Shown: positions 55,646 to 64,000 of the stretch, piece after piece
Layout of the letters: each line of letters opens with the position of its first letter
Position numbering within the stretch: position 1 is the first letter of the stretch
Assembly: GCA_021186555.1 (NCBI GenBank)
Contig: JAJKFL010000042.1
Span: 42,011,980-42,075,979, forward strand
From: Reticulitermes speratus
Lineage: Eukaryota; Arthropoda; Insecta; Blattodea; Rhinotermitidae
DNA: 64,000 nt
Direction of reading: 5' to 3'
Program-made: the position numbers and the translations under genes
Notes under the pieces: model-generated
Seen by the model: only the letters and a program-made list of their open reading frames with translations
Databases searched by the model: none
Told to the model about the DNA's origin: nothing

Positions 55646-56717
55646 AAACGCACAACTGACAGTTCAGCCAAAATGCCCGCCTTCTTTATTTCCCAGCACT
55701 CTACCTTTGCCATGAAGGACGAGCGAACACTGCGCAGGAACTTACAGAGCCGTGGATTTTTTTGTGCCATCATGTGATAAATGCAGCGTCTTTCACTACA
55801 CCCATCTGCTTCTTCTTCTGCTACTTATTTTCTTCAGCCCGTTTTCCGAGTGTTAAAGTGAGTTCCGATTCCAAATGGCGCGACTCAAATCACGCCTCTG
55901 TTTCTAGCCAAAGCCGTTTTCAATGCTCTTGCTTGACTTTGCTTCTCGGCCCGCAGGCAGGCAGTCGTGGTTACTTTTCCCCTAACTCCTTCCAGACAAA
56001 TATTACACTGCCCTGAATACGTCAAGATAACTTCTAAGTCTTCGCCAGGTTCTCACTCGGTCGTGTAAGTAGTATTTTTCTATATTTGCGAAATCCCGGG
56101 TTCAGATCTCGACCACTGTGTCAGGTAGTCTGCCCGAGACGTTTTTCTCCTTTGTCCATCCAGGCACATGCCAACACATTACCTCAATAACGCGACTCCA
56201 GCTCCCTTCCACACCCTTCTGAATTTCAGTTCCGCACCACACATGCCTTACGTGTTATTATTTTTACATGCCTTATTTAGATTTTCGCTTCGTTTGGAAT
56301 TACTTAAAAGTAGGCTGTATTACGTCGTGCCCAGATTTGGACCGGATAGTCTGTCGGCTGTGATGTCGGAACGCACAGTATGTCAGTACAGGAGTCAGTG
56401 TACATACACCATCAAGTGTGAAAATTATTTTATTTGGTTTTATTTTTTAAAGAGCAACACTCAGAGGAAGCGGTAACGGCAGGGTCAGGTAATTAATGAA
56501 CACTGTATGGTCCAGTACAGTCAGCTACCCTAACACTCGGTCATGTAAATGGAATATAATGTGTAGACGTAAAGGCAGGTTTTTTTTGTGTAATGTGAGT
56601 TAATTTTTTCTTCATAGTTTTTGTTATTATTGGGTTTTTTGTCTTAATCCTGCCAGAAGTGTGTGGATATAAAGAAGCAGGTCGTGAGGGTGGAGACGTG
56701 GTGGATGTTGTGAACAG
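55646..56717. other. Unassigned intron sequence
   Basis: Open frames of 84 and 102 codons (55762-56016 and 56168-56476) have no recognisable domains. No repeat was seen. Confidence 0.4.
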
Positions 56718-57177
56718 GGTTGTATTGCTGTGACGGTGGTGGACTGTGTGACAGGGGTTGTACGTTGTACCTGTTGTGACCGGGTGGACTGTTGTGAACA
56801 GGGGGGTTGTACCTGCCTGTGACCGGTGGTGGACTGTTGTGAACAGGGGGTTGTACCGGTTGTACCTGCCTGTGACCGGTGGTGGACTGTTGTGAACAGG
56901 GGGATGTACCGGTTGTACCTGTCTGTGACCGGTGGTGGACTGTTGTGAACAGGGGGATGTACCGGTTGTACCTGCCTGTGACCGGTGGTGGACTGTTGTG
57001 AACAGGGGGTTGTACCGGTTGTACCTGCCTGTGACCGGTGGTGGACTGTTGTGAACAGGGGGATGTACCGGTTGTACCTGCCTGTGACCGGTGGTGGACT
57101 GTTGTGAACAGGGGGATGTACCGGTTGTACCTGCCTGTGACCGGTGGTGGACTGTTGTGAACAGGGGGATGTACCTG
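56718..57177. repeat. 53-bp minisatellite, about 8.5 units
   Basis: The unit contains GGTGGTGGACTGTTGTGAAC, AGGGGGATGTACCGG and TTGTACCTGCCTGTGACC. Period 53 was checked between 56821 and 56874. The first units are divergent and the last ones nearly identical. GGGGGATG and GGGGGTTG variants alternate among units. Confidence 0.94.
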
Positions 57178-57254
57178 GTTTTTTGGTTTATTTATCAGTT
57201 AGTGGGTTAGATACTTGGCACAAATGTGTGAATTATTTTTGCGGTTGTTTGAGT

Positions 57255-57705
57255 TGATTGGTTGGTTGGTTGGTTGGGAACAACTGTTTAATCTATTTAT
57301 GGGGTTTGTTGGTTCATTGGTTAGTTTGGAACATGCATATCCTATTCATGGGATCTGTTGGTTGATTGGTTAGATAGTTAGTTGGAAACACGTGTAATCT
57401 ATTCGTGGGGTTGATTGGTTTGTTGGTTGCTTGCTTGGTTAGCTGAAAAAGAATTTGTAATCTAGTCATGGGGTTGGTTGGTTGGTTGCTTGCTTGTTTG
57501 GTTAGTTAGTTAGTTCAGAACGAATTTGTAATATAGTCATGGGGTTCGTTGGTTGGTTGCTTGGTTGGTTAGTTAGCTGAAAAAGAATTTGTAATCTAGT
57601 CATGGGGTTGGTTGGTTGCTTGCTTGCTTGCTTGGTTAGTTAGTTCAGAACGAATTTGTAATATAGTCATGGGGTTCGTTGGTTGGTTGCTTGGTTGGTT
57701 GCTCG
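57255..57705. repeat. TTGG-rich array with alternating unit types
   Basis: Blocks of GGTTGGTTGCTTGG are punctuated by GAATTTGTAATCTAGTCATG. TCATGGGGTT lies at 57466, 57538, 57600 and 57668 (spacing 72, 62 and 68). Units alternate between CTGAAAAAGAATTTG and CAGAACGAATTTG types, giving a two-unit period of about 130 bp. Earlier units (57255-57460) are more diverged. Confidence 0.85.
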
Positions 57706-58112
57706 GTCAGCCGGTCAGTCAGGAACAACCGCGCTGTCAGCACGCTCAATACCTCGTCACGTGCACGAACGAAGCTCGCAAGCGCTGCAGCATTGAGCTG
57801 TGAATTATAACTTGGCGCACGTTTCTGTGCTCTCACCTTAATGAACATGGTTGTGGCTTTCCTGTTGTACTGCACAATAACAATCTAATAGCATATTCAT
57901 ATATAAATGTGATGTAATTCACGTAGATGTATTGACCTATCGATTTAAAAAATCCTTCTTGACACTGGGTGCCGATACCAACAAAAGTCTCCCTGCCAGT
58001 ACAATGCATGTCAAGTTTTCCTTGCCGCGAATGCTTCTTATAACATCACAAGAAGAAAAACTTGCTGAATCATTAGAAATAATTTCATTAGCCCGTTTTC
58101 TCCAACTGTTGT
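57706..58112. other. Unassigned intron sequence
   Basis: Nothing was recognised. Confidence 0.4.
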
Positions 58113-58175
58113 TGTTCTTCATCATCATCATCATCATCACCACCATCATCGTCGTCATCATCATCATCATCATTG
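58113..58175. repeat. (CAT)n microsatellite
   Basis: ATC/CAT and CGT triplets over about 60 bp. Confidence 0.92.
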
Positions 58176-58254
58176 GGATGCTGGTTCGAGAATGAAAGGA
58201 TGCTGCATCAGGGGTATACAACACATTAATCTCTCTCACTCTAGTATTCTTCTT

Positions 58255-58512
58255 CTACGGCTCGACAGCCCTATATGGGCCTGGGCCTCCTCGTTTCGTC
58301 GAGGTTTCATGATCACACACATTGGAGACACACCATTGTCGGTAGGACTCCTCTGGACGAGTGATCAGCTCGTCGCAGAGACCTCTACCTGACAACACAC
58401 AACACTCACAAAAGACAGACATCCATGCCTCCGGTGGGATTCGAACCCACGATCCTAGTAAGCGAGCGGCCGAAGACCCACGCCTTAGACCGCACGGCCA
58501 CTGGGATCGGCC
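58255..58512 (-). repeat. tRNA-derived SINE, family D
   Basis: The minus-strand head GATCCCAGTGGCCGTGCGG, with B box TGGGTTCGAATCCCACC. The plus strand has TCGGTAGGACTCCTCTGGAC and ACCTCTACCTGACAACACAC. Confidence 0.92.
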
Positions 58513-59489
58513 TTACTCTAGTATTATCACCTATAAATTTACGACCTCTGTGGCTTATAAGTTCTAGATTTTCTTTTTTCGAATCTCATTTTGAACATTG
58601 AATGGGACATTTAATGGTTGTCCTCTATATCTTCAGGTAGATGCTGTAATAACACGTTAAATTAGGCCACGACCGCTTTCTTCCACACCTTTCCAATTCA
58701 GGCACAGCTACTGAATCACATGATGCATGGTAGAGTTAATGGCGGCATCGTAAAATAGACTGAAATCAAATCTCTCTGCCTTCTGTTATGCTTGGGGCAG
58801 CGTTTTGTTATTGTGGACAGAGCACACACATTACGGTCATGCTTGTACGAAGTTTTAGGTTTTCGTCGTCGTATAACTGAAGTTTCCATGTGTCTTGGAT
58901 ATAATCGGGAAACGATTACCCACTGACGCGGTGTTAATATTCCAGAAGAAGGGCAACATCATCCCTATACGCTTCTTTTGTGCATTGCTACCAAAAGGCG
59001 CCACATAGGAAGTACTTGTACATCCAACATTCATGGATTAAATTCCGGTGGCGATTGATCAAGTGAGGTTAACTAACTGCAAAAAGCAGAGTCATTCTTG
59101 CAGAATTCAAGAATCGCTCGGCTGGTAAAGAAACTCATGGCCTCTAATGACACCCGGAAGAATCCTCCATCGGTCCATATCCTGATTCAGATGAATCAAA
59201 TCCACGCCTCTTACGACATTCTTTTGCTATTCATTTTAATATTATTGTAACAGCTGCAACTTTGTCTCCTGATAACTATTGGCTTGACAAAAATATTATA
59301 CACATAAGCATTTTTCATCTTTCACATTCTTGCTACATGCTCCCTCCATCTAATTCAGCACACGGTAAGAAGATCGTCATTATGCGTGTTTTCCCCACAC
59401 TCCAGTTATTTAGTCTATGTTAAGCGCAAGTACTAACTTCAGCACGTTGACTTGTTACGTGTGTAGAAAGGAAGTCATGGCGTATTTGT
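58513..59489. other. Unassigned intron sequence
   Basis: A short LINE-tail scrap (CATTTTAATATTATTGTAAC, 59232-59251) on the minus strand and a CCCACTGACGCGGTGTTAAT/ATTCCAGAAG outer-end scrap near 58918-58948. Otherwise nothing. Confidence 0.35.
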
Positions 59490-59800
59490 GATGTCTGGTT
59501 AGTTCAGTTGTTGTAGTGATTAGTCTACGAGATGGATCACAGACGGGACAGGCTTCAATTCCAGACAGGGGTAAGAAACGTTTCTCTTCTCCTCAGCTTC
59601 CAGACCTGCTCTGGGGCCCACACAGCCTCCTCTCTAGCGGAAAACAAGGGCTCTGCTCTTGGTTGAAAGAGCCGGGGCGTGAAACTAAGCAGTCTGTCTA
59701 ATGCCGAGGTTAAGAATGCGTGGAGGTATTGCTTCAATGTCCCATGTCTTTCTGGCCTAGTGCTTAATAAGTGCAGGGTTAACTTTAGTTTTCTTGTTGC
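59490..59800 (+). repeat. SINE family B, full-length diverged copy
   Basis: Head TTAGTTCAGTTGTTGTAGTG, B-box region GCTTCAATTCCAGACAGGGG, CTCTGGGGCCCACACAGCCT, GAAAGAGCCGGGGCGTGAAA and tail TGGCCTAGTGCTTAATAAGTG. Confidence 0.8.
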
Positions 59801-60157
59801 TTTACTCCTCTCCATTAACCTGAAAGGACTGTGTAAAACTACTGCGGGACCAGGATTCCAACCCGTTACTTTCCGAATGCTACGACATTACTGTCTGTAC
59901 ACTCAGACTGCACGTCCGGGTTGTAGCAGGCTGGATATGGCGACGAGGGCTTCTGTTCCTGATACGGTATACATCAACTGAGATGTCACTCTGATGCAGT
60001 GTTCGTGTGCGGGAAGTCCCATGTCAGAATCTTGATAGACTTTGTCCTGACTTACAACTTTCATGTTTTTCCTCAGTCACTGTGTATGAAAGTAAGATGG
60101 GCTGCGACAGGACACTTCATAATTTACTTTCCACTGTCATCTTGTCTGTCTATATTG

Positions 60158-60454
60158 CAGTGGTTCACATCTTTTGGCTCTCGGCCCTTTCCTAAGTTTT
60201 CCGTGGAGACTTTAGTTTCTTGAGATCCTAAGGAGGATCAGCCTCCTATAAAGTTCGTCGGGAATAGACATAAATTAATCAGTGTTACGTCTTAAAGAAG
60301 TTGTATAGTTTATCGTAATATAATACAAATATGAATAAAATAAATACAATTCTGTGTTTAAATATATTAATATGTTTTAAACCCCCTTATTTGCAATTCG
60401 CCAAATATCTCGAATTTGAGTGGCCTGCGCTTAAAAAAGGGCTGCACACCACTG
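60158..60454. mobile_element. hAT-like miniature element, old
   Basis: Ends CAGTGGTTCACATC and GGGCTGCACACCACTG are imperfect inverted repeats. Internal CTCGGCCC and GAGTGGCCTG partly mirror each other. The 8-bp flanks CTATATTG and CTCTCGAG do not match, so target duplication is not supported. Confidence 0.5.
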
Positions 60455-60659
60455 CTCTCGAGTACGATCTATGTAGCTGAAAAAATGTCGTTACGTAGGG
60501 ACAAAAATGGGCTGCTTAGTCACGCGACTGATTCACATTCCAGCATTCCTTATATGAGTTTCTCGGACAGTTATACTTCCCTCAGGTTTTAACCTCACAT
60601 TCTTAGAAACTACTGGGTTTTGAGATTTGAGATTGTCAGAGCAATGCTTTTAATATTCA

Positions 60660-60815
60660 AGTCTTTATGACTGTCACCCGATGCTGGCTGGTCAATACGT
60701 GTACTTACCGACGCGTCGAAGCAACGTCGTGCGTTCATCTGCAGGGTAGTTCAAGAAGACTGCGGGCACTGCTTGACTATTTACCAATCGACATGGCCTA
60801 ACAGCTCAGAGGACT
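60660..60815. mobile_element. Decayed inverted-repeat element of the hammerhead-like family
   Basis: TGGTCAATACGTGTACTTAC with CGACGCGTCGAAGCAACG on the left and GACTATTTACCAATCGACAT with GGCCTAACAGCTCAGAGGAC on the right are in the arrangement of the better copies. The core is unrecognisable (ATCTGCAGGG in place of ATCTTCAGGG). Confidence 0.4.
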
Positions 60816-61063
60816 TGGAGCTTTCAACTACGACATTATTGCCGTAGGAACAGATCACAGCACTTTCCCTCCCCATAATGTCTGGTTCTATGGCACGAGA
60901 ACACCGTCTTCTGGGGCGCGACGTCTTGTAGCCTGGTACAAAATTACCCTCGTTTTGCCACACGTTCGGTGACCTCACCCTGAGGACCAAATAAGTTCCT
61001 CTGAATCTGGGCAAATTTTTACCAGACTACACAGCATCAGTGCTATGTTATAGATCAGGAGAA

Positions 61064-61255
61064 GTTACGGTCTTCTCACCGCGGAGGCCCGGGTGCGATC
61101 CCAGTGAAATCCATATGGCATTTGTGGTGGACGTAGTGGCATAGAGACAGGTTTTTCTCCCCAGGTACTTCCGCTTTTCCTTGTCAGTGCCCCACAATCA
61201 TCTAGCGCCAACGCTTTATGATCTTAGTAACTCTCAGCGTCGTCAAATAACACAG
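61064..61255 (+). repeat. SINE family A, head truncated
   Basis: Begins GTCTTCTCACCGCGGAGG, B box GGGTGCGATCCCAG, CATTTGTGGTGGACGTAGTG, TTTTTCTCCCCAGGTACTTC and tail CTCTCAGCGTCGTCAAATAAC. Confidence 0.82.
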
Positions 61256-61379
61256 CGTCACATCACAGAAAAGAGTATTCTTCATAGCCACGTCTACGAA
61301 AACCTCATGCTTCGACTTTGTTACTTTAAATATAGATGTAAGTTTGGGGGCGGAAGAGAAATATCCCGCCCTCCTTTCC

Positions 61380-61515
61380 GTGATCTACGTTATATGTTAC
61401 TGGCTTTCTTTCCTACTTGGACCCTTGACCCGTGAAGATGGGACCGATACGTTGTCCCGAAACGTCGGTAAATAATTACCACACGACGCCGCGTAATATC
61501 CCAGAAGAGCGCAGA
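61380..61515 (+). ncRNA. Single arm of the hammerhead-like element
   Basis: GACCCGTGAAGATGGGACCG (61428-61447) through GTCCCGAAACGTCGGTAAAT to ACGCCGCGTAATATCCCAG. It is nearly identical to the right arm at 19471-19560. Here no inverted partner is adjacent, so it is a solo arm. Stem II GGGAC/GTCCC and GAAAC are intact. CTGAAGA reads GTGAAGA. Confidence 0.6.
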
Positions 61516-61551
61516 TCTCGATAAATTTTAAGTTTGCTTTCTGATGATGAA

Positions 61552-61566
61552 TGGGGGGGGGGGGGG
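61552..61566. repeat. Poly-G run
   Basis: About 15 consecutive G. Its length may be unreliable in the assembly. Confidence 0.9.
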
Positions 61567-61567
61567 A

Positions 61568-62344
61568 GTTCAAGGATCTCGGCTTATCGACTCAAAATGT
61601 CCAACAGTTGATTGTCAGTGCTTCTGTCCTTTATTCCATACGTTATGTCAAATGCTGCGTTATGTTGCGGTTAAATGCTGTGAATGACCACACTCTTTCT
61701 TGAGAAGCTAATAGCGTGCAGCTAGTCAAAAATTCCCTCTCTTTTATGGAACCAGGAAATTAATTACAATGTTCAAACGACCCAAATCACTCTTCCTATC
61801 TTAAGACAGATTATCTTAGTCCATATCAAGATGTTTGTTTCCTTCTTAGTTTGGTTTAAAGACGCGCTGTGCACTACGTAATTTATCGCTTAGAATTTTG
61901 TAATGATTTGGTTATTTCAGTTAATTTTTTGCTGCGTCTTCAACTGCATACTACTTTAAATAGAGACGAATGGTGAAATGACAGTGACTGAATTAATTGG
62001 GAAATGTGTGAGATCAGATAAGCTTGTCTTGGATATAAGATTTGAACTCGTGACCGCTGTGCTTCAAAACGGGAAAGAAAACGGAACGTCTGGTTTATAT
62101 GTCATCCAAATACGGGAGAATCTTCTGGGTTGTAGTGTCGTGGGAGGATCGTGGCTTATTTTATGATGCTATCTTGAAATTCGCGTTTAAAGAATTATTA
62201 TATTGTTTATTATGAGAAAAATAAAGAAATGCTTGGCTCTTGCCGACATTTGATACTTCTGTCCGGAATGTGGAGCATCTAAACCAAATCTACGATACTG
62301 TGACAACTTCCATAATTGCCATAGTGAAAAAGGAGGAGACCTGG
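61568..62344. other. Unassigned intron sequence before the satellite
   Basis: No gene was recognised. The satellite begins abruptly after GGAGGAGACCTGG. Confidence 0.4.
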
Positions 62345-63952
62345 AACGAACTTCCATGACTGAGATGACGATATTCACTGCATATAATTTAACGAACTTC
62401 CATGACTGAGATGACGATATTCACTGCATATAATTTAACGAACTTCCATGACTGAGATGACGATATTCACTGCATATAATTTAACGAACTTCCATGACTG
62501 AGATGACGATATTCACTGCATATAATTTAACGAACTTCCATGACTGAGATGACGATATTCACTGCATATAATTTAACGAACTTCCATGACTGAGATGACG
62601 ATATTCACTGCATATAATTTAACGAACTTCCATGACTGAGATGACGATATTCACTGCATATAATTTAACGAACTTCCATGACTGAGATGACGTTATTCAC
62701 TGCATATAATTTAACGAACTTCCATGACTAAGATGACTTTATTCACTGCATATAATTTAACGAACTTCCATGACTGAGATGACGATATTCACTGCATATA
62801 ATTTAACGAACTTCCATGACTGAGATGACGATATTCACTGCATATAATTTAACGAACTTCCATGACTGAGATGACGATATTCACTGCATATAATTTAACG
62901 AACTTCCATGACTGAGATGACGATATTCACTGCATATAATTTAACGAACTTCCATGACTGAGATGACGATATTCACTGCATATAATTTAACGAACTTCCA
63001 TGACTGAGATGACGTTATTCACTGCATATAATTTAACGAACTTCCATGACTAAGATGACTTTATTCACTGCATATAATTTAACGAACTTCCATGACTGAG
63101 ATGACGATATTCACTGCATATAATTTAACGAACTTCCATGACTGAGATGACGTTTTTCACTGCATATAATTTAACGAACTTCCATGACTAAGATGACTTT
63201 ATTCACTGCATATAATTTAACGAACTTCCATGACTGAGATGACGATATTCACTGCATATAATTTAACGAACTTCCATGACTGAATGACGATATTGACCTC
63301 ATATAATTTAACGAACTTCCATGACTGAAATGACAATATTCACTGCATATAATTTAACGAACTTCCATGACTGAAATGACAATATTCACTGCATATAATT
63401 TAACGAACTTCCATGACTGAGATGACGATATTCACTGCATATAATTTAACGAACTTCATGACTGAGATGACGATATTCACTGCATATAATTTAACGAACT
63501 TCTATGACTGAGATGACGATATTCACTGCATATAATTTAACGAACTTCTATGACTGAGATGACGATATTCACTGCATATAATTTAACGAACTTCCATGAC
63601 TGAGATGACGATATTCACTGCATATAATTTAACGAACTTCCATGACTGAGATGACGATATTCACTGCATATAATTTAACGAACTTCCATGACTGAGATGA
63701 CGATATTCACTGCATATAATTTAACGAACTTCTATGACTGAGATGACGATATTCACTGCATATAATTTAACGAACTTCCATGACTGAGATGACGATATTC
63801 ACTGCATATAATTTAACGAACTTCTATGACTGAGATGACGATATTCACTGCATATAATTTAACGAACTTCCATGACTGAGATGACGATATTCACTGCATA
63901 TAATTTAACGAACTTCCATGACTGAGATGACGATACTCACTGCATATAATTT
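62345..63952. repeat. 46-bp satellite array, 35 units
   Basis: The unit starts AACGAACTTCCATGACTGAG, continues ATGACGATATTCACTGC and ends ATATAATTT. 35 units fit exactly: 35 x 46 minus two single-base deletions (units starting 63265 and 63448) equals 1608 bp. Most units are identical. Variant pairs (GACGTTATTC followed by CTAAGATGACTTT) occur at units 8-9 and 15-16, with a similar pair (GACGTTTTTC) at 18-19. TCTATGAC variants cluster in units 26-33. This pattern shows block duplication within the array. Confidence 0.97.
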
Positions 63953-64000
63953 CTTGGTCAAAGCTGTACGTCCGTGAGCTCTCAGATACTAAATCTCTTT

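Noticed and set aside
62345-63952. CRISPR-like array
   Set aside because: Units are contiguous 46-bp repeats with no unique spacers and no cas genes, in a eukaryotic intron context. It is a satellite.

Overview
This is an animal nuclear window, most likely from an insect and probably a cockroach or termite (Blattodea). The order-level call is an inference from the repeat repertoire, which I recognise only from general familiarity. The DNA is AT-rich, gene-poor and intron-like. It is saturated with tRNA-derived SINEs, 5'-truncated LINE fragments, small inverted-repeat DNA transposons and satellite-like tandem arrays. There are no bacterial operons, CRISPR arrays or phage genes.

Only one host gene is supported. 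Two adjacent plus-strand exons (16388-16813 and 18104-18632), with consensus splice sites and matching phase, encode about 318 residues of a giant cadherin. The sequence resembles the tumour suppressor atypical cadherin Fat (ft). No other exon of the gene was recognised, so the window would be dominated by two very large introns: at least 16 kb upstream and at least 45 kb downstream.

Layout. 1-16387: presumed upstream intron with SINE families A, B, C and E, a triple-nested insertion at 2028-3050, two other inverted-repeat elements (8313-8495 and 11340-11930) and LINE tails. 16388-18632: cadherin exons with a 1.3 kb intron. 18633-49500: presumed downstream intron with a near-perfect palindrome (19361-19573), hAT-like, Tigger-like and mariner-like miniature elements, and many SINEs. 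49525-50054, 56718-57177 and 57255-57705: minisatellites of 54 bp, 53 bp and about 65 bp. 62345-63952: a satellite of 35 copies of a 46-bp unit, ending 48 bases before the window end.

The most interesting signal is a dispersed family of inverted-repeat elements. Their inner ends carry a hammerhead-ribozyme-like core: CTGANGA, one T, a 4-5 bp helix with loop, then GAAAC. The best copies (976-1006 and a convergent pair at 2205-2232 and 2424-2451) keep every core position; others are decayed. Penelope-like retroelements are known to carry hammerhead motifs, so these may be their non-autonomous or inverted-terminal-repeat remnants. Ribozyme activity is not shown here.

The transposable elements appear to be decayed passengers. 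I found no complete transposase or reverse transcriptase frame.
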